This document shows positions 1-7,566 of a DNA stretch of 51,283 bases, piece after piece. Source of the DNA: Holophagaceae bacterium (GTDB lineage: Bacteria; Acidobacteriota; Holophagae; Holophagales; Holophagaceae). The notes beneath the pieces are model-generated. The model made no database searches, had not been told where the DNA came from, and saw only the letters and a list, made by a program, of their open reading frames with translations. Each line of letters starts with the position of its first letter. Within the stretch, counting starts at the first letter, position 1. Made by a program: the position numbers and the translations under genes. The stretch is from contig JANYLR010000014.1 of assembly GCA_025363715.1 (NCBI GenBank), positions 1 to 51,283 on the forward strand. Direction: 5' to 3'.

Positions 1-42
1 TGGCGGGGGCGGAGCTCCGAGGGCCAGAGGCCCGAGCCAAGC

Positions 43-140
43 CCGCTGACGCAGCATGGGGGCCCTTTGCCATCAACCCTTCGGGCTGGGGTGGCAGCCG
101 TCGGGATGCAGCGTCAGGCTCCTCGTCCTTGGAACCACCA
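43..140. repeat. Diverged copy of a ~97-bp repeat, partner of 51182-51278
   Basis: Aligns nearly end to end with 51182-51278. Shared blocks are CCGCTGACGC at the left, CCCTTCGGGCTGGG in the middle, and GTCAGGC followed by a CCT-GTCC-T-G pattern and ACCACCA at the right. This copy has an inverted repeat CTGACGC/GCGTCAG that would form a long stem. No gene is supported in 1-275; the rest holds only a perfect 7-bp hairpin (TATCGGC/GCCGATA, 160-176). Function is unknown; it resembles an intergenic palindromic repeat. Confidence 0.55.
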
Positions 141-275
141 AATGTCAGTACGTCTCGCGTATCGGCGAAGCCGATACCGAGAGGGCCTTCGTCGCCTTCC
201 TTGCCTCCCGCGGCTGGCGCCCCAGTGCAACCCCCACCCATTACTTGGACACGCTCCTAGCGAGGGGGGTGGTTG

Positions 276-710
276 ATGTCCAGGTACTGGAAGTCCTCGT
301 TCTGCTCACTGGACCCCCAGGTCGACGAGGACCATCGCGCCCTGTTCAGGTTGCTGGATCGAGTCGCCACCCATCGTCGGGAGTCCGACGCGGAGGAGCT
401 CAACGCGCTGCTGGACCAGCTGCTCGACCACACCTTCGATCATTTCGCCCGGGAGGAACGGGCCATGCGCGCATCGGGTTACCCGCACGGTTCCCGCCAC
501 ATCCAGGAACATCAGGCCATGCGGAAGGCCTTCATCGAGTCCCTGCGCCAGGTGGTCAAGGGCGACATGGCCATCCCGGCCTTCATCAAGCACCTGCGGG
601 AGAGCTTCACCTACCACTTCGAGACTGACGACATGAGCTTCGTGACTTGGCAGAAGCAGCACCGGCGAGGGGCAGCAGGTGCCCCATTCGGCCTTGCAGC
701 AGCTCCCTAG
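276..710 (+). CDS. Bacteriohemerythrin (hemerythrin-domain O2-binding protein)
   Basis: A 144-residue single-domain hemerythrin that binds O2 at a non-haem di-iron centre, probably as a cytosolic O2 carrier or sensor. All seven expected ligands are visible: H20, H56, E60, H75, H79, H114 and D119, in the usual H...HxxxE...HxxxH...HxxxxD order. I chose ATG 276 over TTG 273 because GAGGGG lies at a good distance upstream. The C-terminal tail after about residue 125 (Arg/Gly/Ala-rich) is beyond the family core. There is no operon partner: the next gene starts 133 bp later. Such proteins are common in anaerobes and microaerophiles that meet O2 only occasionally. Confidence 0.88.
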   Translation: MSRYWKSSFCSLDPQVDEDHRALFRLLDRVATHRRESDAEELNALLDQLLDHTFDHFAREERAMRASGYPHGSRHIQEHQAMRKAFIESLRQVVKGDMAIPAFIKHLRESFTYHFETDDMSFVTWQKQHRRGAAGAPFGLAAAP

Positions 711-843
711 ACCGTTCCCTTCCCGATCACAAGACCTTCAGGGCGTTCTATTTCGACGCAGGAAAGGTACAGGAACAGGGATGCCGGTAGCCCTAGAATG
801 GCCCCATGCGCCGGCCAGGGGTGGTCGGTCGTGGGAGGAACGG

Positions 844-1926
844 ATGCCCCAGCCACGAAGCGTCATCATCGGAACCGGTAGCTGCATCCCCTCCCGGAAG
901 GTCCCGAACCAGGCCTTCGCGGATCACACCTTTTTCGAGGACCACGGCCGACCCTATCCGGCGGGCGACACCGCCAAGATCGTGGCTAAATTCCAGGAGA
1001 TCACCGAGATCGCCGAACGCCGCTACGCGCCGGATGACCTCGTCACTTCGGACCTGGCCTTTGAGGCCGGAAAGCAGGCTCTGGCCGCGGCCGCGATCGA
1101 TCCGGAAACCCTGGACTACCTCATCGTGGCCCACAATTTCGGGGATGTGAGGGCGGGGAGCCGGTGTCCGGACCAGGTCCCGACCCTGGCGGCGCGGGTG
1201 AAGGCGCGCCTGCGCATCGCCAACCCCTTCTGCGTTGCCTACGACCTGCCCTTCGGCTGCCCAGGCTGGCTCCAGGCCGTCATCCAGGCTGACTACTTCC
1301 TGCGCTCGGGGGAGGCGAAGCGGGCCCTGGTGATCGGGGCAGAAACCCTTTCCCGGGTTTCGGATCCCTGCGACCGGGACAGCCTGATCTATGCGGATGG
1401 GGCCGGGGCGGTGGTGCTGGAGGCCCAGGACCATACGGAGCCCGTGGGCATCCTGGCCCATGCGGTGCGATCCGATACGCTCGACTGTGTGGGGCTGCTG
1501 CGGATGGATCGCTCCTTCAGCCCTGAGAGCGCAGATGACGAGCTGTTCATCAAGATGAAGGGGCGGAAGCTCTACGAGTACGCCATCGCCACGGTGCCGG
1601 GGCTGGTGCGCCTGAGCCTGGAACGGGCGGGGCTCAGCCTCACCGATGTCGACAAGGTACTCATCCACCAAGCCAACGGGAAGATGGACGAGGCCATCCT
1701 CAAGCGGCTGTTCCGGCTCTACGGCATCTCCGAGATCCCGGCAGGCGTCATGCCCATGACCGTCTCCTGGCTGGGCAACAGCTCCGTGGCCACCGTGCCG
1801 ACCCTGCTGGACCTAGTGGTGAAGGGGAAACTCGAGGGGCAGTCCTTGAAGCGCGGCGACATCGTGGTGTTCGCATCGGTAGGGGCGGGGATGCACATCA
1901 ATTCGGTGGTGTACCGGTGGGGGTGA
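844..1926 (+). CDS. 3-oxoacyl-ACP synthase III-like (KAS III/FabH family) condensing enzyme
   Basis: A 360-residue thiolase-fold enzyme with the KAS III triad: Cys139 in FGCPGW, His275 in IHQAN and Asn312 in LGNSS. KAS III joins an acyl-CoA starter to malonyl-ACP. ATG 844 is preceded by GGGAGG 8 bp upstream; upstream in-frame codons lack a ribosome site. The N-terminal half (HTFFEDHGRPY, the ITEIAERRY block) recalls KAS III paralogues I associate with Bacteroidetes rather than housekeeping FabH. No acyl carrier protein or fab gene is adjacent, so it may serve a special lipid or polyketide starter rather than bulk fatty acid synthesis. Substrate unknown. Confidence 0.85.
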   Translation: MPQPRSVIIGTGSCIPSRKVPNQAFADHTFFEDHGRPYPAGDTAKIVAKFQEITEIAERRYAPDDLVTSDLAFEAGKQALAAAAIDPETLDYLIVAHNFGDVRAGSRCPDQVPTLAARVKARLRIANPFCVAYDLPFGCPGWLQAVIQADYFLRSGEAKRALVIGAETLSRVSDPCDRDSLIYADGAGAVVLEAQDHTEPVGILAHAVRSDTLDCVGLLRMDRSFSPESADDELFIKMKGRKLYEYAIATVPGLVRLSLERAGLSLTDVDKVLIHQANGKMDEAILKRLFRLYGISEIPAGVMPMTVSWLGNSSVATVPTLLDLVVKGKLEGQSLKRGDIVVFASVGAGMHINSVVYRWG

Positions 1927-1980
1927 AGAGATCTCGCTGCATACAAAAGCGGCGGACTTCGATAGAGGCGCTCGCAGACC

Positions 1981-2000
1981 GGAGGAGCAGACTCGAACTG
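1981..2000 (-). repeat. Fragment of the tRNA-Met T-arm, same orientation as the real gene
   Basis: GCAGACTCGAACTG at 1987-2000 exactly matches 2254-2267 inside the tRNA-Met gene (its T-arm, read on the opposite strand). The flanking GGAG also matches, apart from a 2-nt insertion. The spacing to the real T-arm is 267 bp. It pairs as an inverted repeat with the fragment at 2171-2186, bracketing the structured repeat. Confidence 0.7.
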
Positions 2001-2065
2001 GCGCGTGGCTGGCCCCGGCTGCGGACGCTGCGCAGGCCCCACTGGGGCCTTGCTCGCTGCGGGCA

Positions 2066-2153
2066 CCATTTTGCAGGATTGCAAAATAGGACGGAATCGC
2101 CGAAGGCGATTGCCGCCCGAAGGGCGAGGGCACAGGAAGTGCCCGAGTCAGCC
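2066..2153 (+). repeat. Four-hairpin dispersed repeat, copy 1
   Basis: Four successive hairpins. A: ATTTTGCA, loop GGAT, TGCAAAAT (2068-2087). Linker AGGACGG. B: AATCGCC, loop GAA, GGCGATT (2095-2111). C: CGCCC, loop GAA, GGGCG (2114-2126). D: GGGCAC, loop AGGAA, GTGCCC (2128-2144). It ends in GAGTCAGCC. Copies 2 and 3 are at 13901-13987 and 34853-34935. Stem A is ATTTGCCA/TGGCAAAT in those copies and stem D is GGGCCC/GGGCCC in copy 3, so pairing is kept while sequence changes. A plus-strand terminator-like hairpin follows at 2209. Not a known element that I can name. Confidence 0.8.
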
Positions 2154-2170
2154 GGGCCGCCACTGCTTCT

Positions 2171-2186
2171 CGGCAGTCCGAGTCTG
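2171..2186 (+). repeat. Fragment of tRNA-Met T-arm, inverted relative to the real gene
   Basis: CGGCAGTCCGAGTCTG differs by one base from the T-arm of the tRNA-Met gene, but reads on the plus strand while the gene is on the minus strand. With the fragment at 1981-2000 it forms an inverted repeat around structured repeat copy 1. Confidence 0.65.
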
Positions 2187-2208
2187 TTGGCTGGGGTGGG
2201 TGTACAGC

Positions 2209-2238
2209 AACACCGGAACCTCTCGGCTCCGGTGTTTT
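2209..2238 (+). terminator. Terminator-like hairpin between repeat copy 1 and tRNA-Met
   Basis: Perfect 9-bp stem AACACCGGA/TCCGGTGTT with a 10-nt loop; the plus strand then runs into TTAA, giving TGTTTTAA. It would end plus-strand transcripts that include the structured repeat and could also act on the opposing tRNA-Met transcript, which lacks a T-run on its side. Confidence 0.6.
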
Positions 2239-2241
2239 AAG

Positions 2242-2318
2242 TGGTGGCTGGAGGCAGACTCGAACTGCCGACCTAGGGATTATGAGACCCTCGCTCTAAC
2301 CACCTGAGCTACCCAGCC
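2242..2318 (-). tRNA. tRNA-Met (CAT), elongator type
   Basis: Cloverleaf of 77 nt including an encoded CCA (2242-2244). The acceptor stem GGCTGGG pairs with TCCAGCC, the discriminator is A, the D-arm begins TAGCTCAG, the anticodon loop is CTCATAA (anticodon CAT) and the T-loop is TTCGAGT. It begins GGC rather than CGC, so it is not the initiator. A CAT anticodon could also mean tRNA-Ile2, but the tRNA at 13985-14060 fits Ile2 better, which leaves this one as elongator Met. Confidence 0.85.
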
Positions 2319-2361
2319 ACGAAGGGACAGTCTAGCGTGGGCGCGGGTCTTCGTCCAATGC

Positions 2362-3024
2362 TCAGTACAGATCGTCCACCAGCACCACGATGAGGCGCTT
2401 GGGGCCGTGGACGCCGTAGGCGAGGGTCTGCTCGATGTCGGCGGTCTTGCTGGGGCCGGAGATCAGCAGGGCGTTGGGGGGCAGGGCGCGGCCCCAGCCG
2501 AGGTGCTTCACGGCGGACCAGAAGGTGTCCTGGATGGTGGAGGACCGAAGCAGGGCGATGTGGATGGGCGGCACCAGGGACATGAGGCGGGGCTCCGCCG
2601 GGCCGGGCATGAGCAGGAGGCCACCGGTTTCGGCGATGCCGCCCACGGTGCCTGTGAAGCCGGCATCCACGCCGGTGAACAGCTCGTCTTTGAAGGCTTC
2701 GACCGGGCGATCGTAGGGCATCAAGTGGGTGCCGCCGGGCGCCCAGGCGGCCGCAAGGGCCGACCCGGCCTCGCTGGTGGGACCGAAGAGCAGGTTCTTG
2801 AAGCCCTCGCGATCACAGCAGGCGCGGACCACGGCGGGCCAGTCAGCGGGGGTGGCCTCCAGGAACTCGGTGTGGACGGCTTCCATGCCCTTGCGCAGGA
2901 GGGCGGCGCGCTCGGTGGCGGGCCATTGCTTGCGCTCGAGTACGGCGGTATCCAGGTCGGGCAGGGGGCCAGTCTGGCCGGAAGCGCGCAGGCGGCCGAG
3001 GATGGCGGTGCGAGCATCAGACAT
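2362..3024 (-). CDS. lutC: LutC-type lactate utilisation protein (LUD domain)
   Basis: A 220-residue LUD-domain protein, the third component of the LutABC system that oxidises L-lactate to pyruvate. The hallmark segments are GIAETGGLLLMPGP, the VPPIHIALL block, LISGPSKTADIE, and the C-terminal YGVHGPKRLIVVLVDD. I chose ATG 3024, with a G-rich ribosome site in front; it overlaps the lutB stop by 8 nt, so lutA-lutB-lutC is translationally coupled. The longer in-frame start at 3054 would lie inside lutB. The exact role of LutC in electron transfer is not known for the family. Confidence 0.9.
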   Translation of the reverse strand: MSDARTAILGRLRASGQTGPLPDLDTAVLERKQWPATERAALLRKGMEAVHTEFLEATPADWPAVVRACCDREGFKNLLFGPTSEAGSALAAAWAPGGTHLMPYDRPVEAFKDELFTGVDAGFTGTVGGIAETGGLLLMPGPAEPRLMSLVPPIHIALLRSSTIQDTFWSAVKHLGWGRALPPNALLISGPSKTADIEQTLAYGVHGPKRLIVVLVDDLY

Positions 3025-4450
3025 GGGGAACCCCCTTGGCACGGACCCGCTCACTGAGGGAGCGGCGGGCGGGAACGGGTTTGGTGCGGGTCCGGGTCCA
3101 GTCCTTGATCAGGGGCGCGCCAGCGGGCAGCGCATTCCCGAAGCGGGTGGCGAACCAGGTGATCACCCGGTAGAGGGCGGGCCGCTTGTTGGCCAGGGCC
3201 CAGAGACGCCAGGCCCAATCTTCCGTGGCCGTGCGTCCCGTCCCCTTCCCATTCACCTGGGAGCCAACGTCCTCATGGGTCGCCTCCCGGCGCAGACGCA
3301 CCAGGATCTCGGGAATGGGGATCTTGACGGGACAGACCTCGCCGCAGGCGCCGCAGAGGCTGGAGCCATGGATCAGGTCGTGGCGCACCCCCACGCCTTC
3401 GGTCTGGGGGGTGAGGATCTTGCCGATGGGGCCTGGGTAGACGGCCTCATAGGCATGGCCGCCGACGCGGGTGTAGACGGGGCAGTGGTTCATGCAGGCG
3501 CCGCAGCGGATGCAGCGCAGGGTGGCCTGGAGCTGCGGGTCGGCGTAGATCCGGGAGCGGCCATTGTCGAGAATCACCAGGTGCATTTCCTGGGGGCCAT
3601 CCTTCTCGCCGGCGCCCCGGGGGGCGGTGATGAGGTTGAAGTAGGTGCTCACGGCCTGGCCCGTGGCCGAGCGGGTGAGGATGGCATAGAGCGGCGCCAC
3701 GTCCTCCAGGGTCGCCACGACCTTTTCCAGGCCCATGACGGCGATGTGGATGGGTGGCACGTGGGTGCTCATGCGGCCGTTGCCTTCGTTCTCCACCAGG
3801 CAGAGGGTCCCGGTTTCGGCCACGGCGAAATTCACGCCGGACAGGCCGGCGTCAGCGTCGAGGAATTTCTGGCGCAGCACCTTCCGGGCCATGGCCGTGA
3901 GCTCATCCACGTCCTCGGTGTACTTCGCATCCTTGATCTTCTGGCTGAACTGCCGGGCGATCTGGTTCTTGTTCTTGTGGATGGCCGGCATGATGATGTG
4001 GCTCGGCGTTTCGCCATCCAGCTGGATGATGTATTCGCCCAGGTCGGATTCCAGGGCTTCGATGCCGTGTTCTTCGAGGAAGGCGTTGAGATGCATCTCC
4101 TCGGAGACCATGCTCTTGCCCTTGACCAGGGTCTTGGCGCCCTTGGACCGGAGGATGCCCAGGATCAGCTCGTTGGCCTGATCGCAGGTCTCGGCCCAGT
4201 GGACCTGAATGCCGTTCTTGGTGGCCTGGGTTTCGAACTGTTCCAGCAACGCGGGCAGGTTCAACAGGCTGCGGGACCGGATGGCCGTGCTGAGGTCCCG
4301 CAGATCCTCCAGATCCCGAGGATTGGGAAACTGGGCCTTGCGCTTGAAGATGAGGCCGTCCATGGCCCGGCGGAAGTTGGCCCGGAGCTGGGGATCCAGC
4401 AGGGCCTTGGCGGCGGAATCGCGGAATTTGATCTCGGTGTCAGCGTGCAC
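3017..4450 (-). CDS. lutB: LutB-type iron-sulfur protein of L-lactate oxidation
   Basis: A 477-residue LUD domain plus ferredoxin-like protein. The N-terminal LUD part includes VKGKSMVSEEMHLN, TPSHIIMPAIH and VAETGTLCLVENEGN. Two [4Fe-4S] motifs follow: CIRCGACMNHCPV near residue 312 and CGACGEVCPVKIP near 364. I use GTG 4450, which overlaps the lutA stop by 11 nt; an earlier in-frame codon at 4522 would sit inside lutA and add non-conserved residues. With LutA and LutC it forms the quinone-linked lactate oxidase of the Bacillus/Campylobacter type. Confidence 0.9.
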   Translation of the reverse strand: MHADTEIKFRDSAAKALLDPQLRANFRRAMDGLIFKRKAQFPNPRDLEDLRDLSTAIRSRSLLNLPALLEQFETQATKNGIQVHWAETCDQANELILGILRSKGAKTLVKGKSMVSEEMHLNAFLEEHGIEALESDLGEYIIQLDGETPSHIIMPAIHKNKNQIARQFSQKIKDAKYTEDVDELTAMARKVLRQKFLDADAGLSGVNFAVAETGTLCLVENEGNGRMSTHVPPIHIAVMGLEKVVATLEDVAPLYAILTRSATGQAVSTYFNLITAPRGAGEKDGPQEMHLVILDNGRSRIYADPQLQATLRCIRCGACMNHCPVYTRVGGHAYEAVYPGPIGKILTPQTEGVGVRHDLIHGSSLCGACGEVCPVKIPIPEILVRLRREATHEDVGSQVNGKGTGRTATEDWAWRLWALANKRPALYRVITWFATRFGNALPAGAPLIKDWTRTRTKPVPARRSLSERVRAKGVPHV

Positions 4451-5171
4451 GGGTGCGCTCCCAGAGGAACTCGGCGATGTGCTGAACGCGCAGCGGGCTC
4501 TTTTTCGCTTCCAGGGTGCCATTCACATTGAGCAGGCAGCCGCCGTCGGTGGACAGGACCACGGACGCGCCCGTGGCCTCGGCATCGGCGGCCTTGTCAC
4601 AGGACATGGCGCCGGAAATCTCGGGCTGGCGCACGGAGAAGGTGCCGCCGAAGCCACAGCACTCATGCTCGCGGGTCAGAGGCGCCAACTCCACATTCGC
4701 GAGCTGGGCGATGAGCTGTTTGGGTTCGCCCACCAGACCCAGATCCCGCACCGCATGGCAGGAGCTGTGCCAGGTCACCTTCACAGGCTCGCCCAGATCC
4801 GTCAGTTTCACGTCCAGCTCGTTCACCAGGAACTGGGTCAGTTCGAAGACGCGGGAACTGAAGGCGCGCACCTGGGCCTCGTCCGCCTGGCCGTGGAACA
4901 GCTCCGGATAGTGGTTCTTCATCATGCCGGCACAGCTGCCCGAGGGCAGGATCACGGGGATGTCCTTGGGGAAGAGGGCTACCTGGGTCCGGGCGACCTC
5001 GCGGGCCTCCTCCCAGTACCCACAGTTAAAGGCCGGCTGGCCACAGCAGGTCTGCCCCTGGGGAAAGATGACCCGCACGCCAGCGGCCTCCAGCAGCTCG
5101 ATGCCCGCCATGCCGGCATCGGGGAAGAACAGGTCCACCAGACAGGTGGCGTAGAAATAGACCTCTTTCAC
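4440..5171 (-). CDS. lutA: LutA-type CCG-domain protein of L-lactate oxidation
   Basis: A 243-residue protein with two cysteine-rich CCG domains: ATCLVDLFFP with TCCGQPAFNCG in the first half, and SCHAVRD with HECCGFGGTFS in the second. These domains bind Fe-S clusters in heterodisulfide-reductase-like and lactate-oxidising complexes. GTG 5171 is preceded by GAGGAGA at good spacing; the TTG at 5195 is a less likely start. It is the first gene of the lutABC run. The ~250-bp leader upstream is rich in inverted repeats. This module duplicates the function of the adjacent lldEFG-type genes. Confidence 0.88.
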   Translation of the reverse strand: MKEVYFYATCLVDLFFPDAGMAGIELLEAAGVRVIFPQGQTCCGQPAFNCGYWEEAREVARTQVALFPKDIPVILPSGSCAGMMKNHYPELFHGQADEAQVRAFSSRVFELTQFLVNELDVKLTDLGEPVKVTWHSSCHAVRDLGLVGEPKQLIAQLANVELAPLTREHECCGFGGTFSVRQPEISGAMSCDKAADAEATGASVVLSTDGGCLLNVNGTLEAKKSPLRVQHIAEFLWERTRAR

Positions 5172-5430
5172 TCCGCGTCTCCTCGAGCTGACCAACCTGC
5201 CTGTGAGAACAGGAGTCCCAGGACCGAAACTCCTGGGTGAAGCCTGATGCCTACTGGGCCTCAGGTCAAGGGCTGCTTGACCCCAAGCAGGCGCTTCGTT
5301 TCGGAGACTTTCATGGCCAGTGGTCGCCTCGAACTAGGGAAGGGGGAAACGCCGAAAAAACCAAGGGACCGGCGTGGAAAACCCACCGGCCCCTCGGAGT
5401 TCAAATCGACTTGTTGATGCCTTCAATACT
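5172..5430 (-). other. Leader/intergenic region upstream of lutA with serial inverted repeats
   Basis: No firm gene. It holds a hairpin CAGGAGT/ACTCCTG (5210-5235), a CCTGA/TCAGG pairing around 5243-5265 and a perfect hairpin GGTCAAG/CTTGACC (5264-5282). A 17-codon minus-strand ORF (5261-5314) spans the last one but lacks a clear ribosome site. On the minus strand a CCGG-stem hairpin near 5372-5393, followed by a T-run, could terminate the lldEF transcript before lutA. Attenuation of lutABC is possible, but only by inference. Confidence 0.45.
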
Positions 5431-7566
5431 CTACTTGAAGCGGTTCGCGAGGCTTTCGGCGGTGTGCTCGGCATGAATGGGCGCACCATCCTTGTCCAGG
5501 CCGCCGCGGATCTGCATGACGCAGCCGGGGCAGTCCATGACCACCTTCGAGGCGCCGGTCTCCTTGATGTTCTTCAGCTTGCGCTCGAGGATCGGAGCTG
5601 AGATCTCGGGCAGCTTGATGGAGTAGGACCCTGCCATGCCGCAGCAGATGTCGCACTCGAACATTTCGGTGAGTTCGTGACCGGCCTTCTTGAGGAGTTC
5701 CCGGGGCTCTTCGCTGGCCTTCAGCGTCCGCTTCAGGTGGCAGGAGTCGTGGTAGGTGATCTTGCCCAGGTCTTCCCCTTCCTTGAAGGTGAGCCGGCCT
5801 TCGTCCACCAGCTTCTTCACCAGGGTGGAGAAGTCGATGGCCTTGGCGGACAGCTTTTCGGCCTCGGCCATGGCGTCGGTGATGCCCAGGCTCTTGAAGG
5901 TTTCGATGAAGTCGTGCTTCAGGGCCACGGTGCAGGTGGGACAGGCTGAGACCACATATTTGACATCGGCCTCGAGTAGGGCCTTGATGTTGTCCCGGGC
6001 GTTTCCCGCCGCCGTTTCGTAGGCGCCGTTGTACCGGGCGGGGGCGCCGCAACAGGTCTGATCATCGGGGAAGATGACCTCGATGTTGGCCTTGTTCAGG
6101 ATCTTCACCAGGGACTCGCCCATTTCCGGGTAGCAGAAATCGATGAGGCAGCCGGCGTAGAAGGCCACCTTCTCTTTGGCCTTGGGCTGGACGATCTTCT
6201 TGATCGTATCCCGCAGGGGCGAGGGGGCCACGGCGGGCAGGCTGCGGAATTCGGTCATATCCGACAGGAACAGGGGCAGGTGGCGGATGAAGCGGCCCGA
6301 GGTGAAGGGCTTCTGGGTGACCGAGGCCATGCGCAGCATGGAGTGGAAGAGCCGGCGGTTGTTCACGACGCCGAAGATGGCCTTCATGGTCATGGACTGG
6401 CCCTTTTCGACCACCAGGCGGCGCCTCAATTCCAGGATGAGCCCGGGAATGTCGATCTTGCCGGGGCACACGGCGACGCAGGCGCCGCACTGGATGCAGA
6501 GCCCCTGGATGTCATCGGCCTTCTTCAGCTCGTCGAACCAGGCGGTGAGGATGGTGCCGATGCCGCCGGTGTAGGTCTTGCCGAACACGTGGCCGCCCAC
6601 GAGGCGGAACACAGGGCAGACGTTCAGGCAGGTGGCGCAGCGGATGCACTGGAGCGCCGGCTTGAACATGGGATCTTTGGCCATGTCCGAGCGGTGGTTG
6701 TCCATGAGGATGATGTGGAGTTCCTTGGGGGAGCCATCCACGTTTGGAACCGCGCCGGAGATGATCGAGACATAGCTGGTGAGCAACTGGCCCGTCGCGC
6801 TGCGGGGCAGGGCGGTGAGGATGGGCATGATCTCCTTGACCATGGCCACCAGTTTCTCGATGCCCACGATGGCCACGTGGATCTTTGGAAGGGTGGACAC
6901 CAGCCGGGCATTGCCCTCGTTGGTGACGATGACCAGGCTACCGGTTTCGGCCACGGCGATATTGGCGCCGGAGATGCCCATGTCTGCCTGGAGGAATTTG
7001 GGGCGCAGCTTTGCCCGGGCGAACTTCACCAGCTTGGGGATATCGGGCATCTGGCCCTCTTCCACTTCCTGGCTGAAGACGGTGGCGACTTCTTCCTTGG
7101 TCATGTGGATGGCGGGCATCACCATGTGCGAGGGCGTCTGGTGGGCCAGCTGGATGATCCACTCGCCCAGGTCGGTCTCGTCCACTTCCATCCCGGCCCC
7201 CTCGAGGGCCTTGTTTAGGTGGATTTCTTCCGAGGCCATGGACTTGGATTTGACGACCCGCTTGACCCCCTTCGACCTGGCGAGATCGAGGATGTACTGC
7301 TTGACCTGGGCCGGGTCGGAGGTTCTGAAGACCTTGGCGCCGCGGGCTTCCGCGTTCTTCTTGAACTGTTCGGCCAGTTCCTCGAAGCGGGACGAGGCGC
7401 TGCACTTGATCGCTTCGATCTGATCCCGCACGACCTCGAAGTCGATGCCTTCATAGGCCTTGGCCCGGCTGATGCGGTAGGCCTCGGAGAAGCGGCCCAG
7501 GGCGCCGGTCAGGTTGCCGTTGTTCAGGGCCGTTGCGATGGATTCCTTGAACTCGGTGGTGCTCAT
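5431..7566 (-). CDS. Fused LldE-LldF lactate dehydrogenase Fe-S protein (LUD + 4Fe-4S + CCG)
   Basis: A 711-residue fusion. Residues about 40-300 are a LUD domain (VKSKSMASEEIHLN, TPSHMVMPAIH, VAETGSLVIVTNEGN). Two [4Fe-4S] motifs follow (CIRCATCLNVCPV near 306; CIQCGACVAVCPGKI near 357). The C-terminal part is a LutA/LldE-like pair of CCG domains (TCCGAPARYNG near 502; DICCGMAGSYS near 640). So LutB-like and LutA-like proteins are fused in the order B-A. A similar ~717-residue protein beside a short LUD protein is known in the lactate operon of Desulfovibrio. It overlaps lldG by 4 nt (ATGA) and probably passes electrons from lactate to the quinone pool. Confidence 0.88.
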   Translation of the reverse strand: MSTTEFKESIATALNNGNLTGALGRFSEAYRISRAKAYEGIDFEVVRDQIEAIKCSASSRFEELAEQFKKNAEARGAKVFRTSDPAQVKQYILDLARSKGVKRVVKSKSMASEEIHLNKALEGAGMEVDETDLGEWIIQLAHQTPSHMVMPAIHMTKEEVATVFSQEVEEGQMPDIPKLVKFARAKLRPKFLQADMGISGANIAVAETGSLVIVTNEGNARLVSTLPKIHVAIVGIEKLVAMVKEIMPILTALPRSATGQLLTSYVSIISGAVPNVDGSPKELHIILMDNHRSDMAKDPMFKPALQCIRCATCLNVCPVFRLVGGHVFGKTYTGGIGTILTAWFDELKKADDIQGLCIQCGACVAVCPGKIDIPGLILELRRRLVVEKGQSMTMKAIFGVVNNRRLFHSMLRMASVTQKPFTSGRFIRHLPLFLSDMTEFRSLPAVAPSPLRDTIKKIVQPKAKEKVAFYAGCLIDFCYPEMGESLVKILNKANIEVIFPDDQTCCGAPARYNGAYETAAGNARDNIKALLEADVKYVVSACPTCTVALKHDFIETFKSLGITDAMAEAEKLSAKAIDFSTLVKKLVDEGRLTFKEGEDLGKITYHDSCHLKRTLKASEEPRELLKKAGHELTEMFECDICCGMAGSYSIKLPEISAPILERKLKNIKETGASKVVMDCPGCVMQIRGGLDKDGAPIHAEHTAESLANRFK

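Larger units (their letters stand above)
1927..2241. other. Non-coding region between the KAS III gene and tRNA-Met, tRNA-derived and hairpin-rich
   Basis: No credible gene. In order it holds an antisense-oriented tRNA-Met T-arm fragment (1981-2000), a hairpin AGGCCCC/GGGGCCT near 2034-2050, a hairpin TGCTCG/CGGGCA ending at 2065, the four-hairpin repeat (2066-2153), a sense-oriented tRNA-Met T-arm fragment (2171-2186) and a terminator-like hairpin (2209-2238). Confidence 0.7.

Noticed and set aside
56..628. 190-residue frame overlapping the hemerythrin gene
   Set aside because: Different frame over a gene with all seven iron ligands; no motifs of its own.
2066..2153. CRISPR array
   Set aside because: The hairpin units differ from each other, are single at each locus and have no regular spacers; no cas genes in the window.
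2242..2318. Initiator tRNA-fMet
   Set aside because: The acceptor begins GGC and pairs fully, unlike the C1-A72 mismatch expected of bacterial initiator tRNA.
2729..4531. 600-residue plus-strand frame opposite lutB/lutC
   Set aside because: It is antisense to lutBC, Gly/Ala/His-rich, with no family motifs. GC-rich genes produce long antisense frames.
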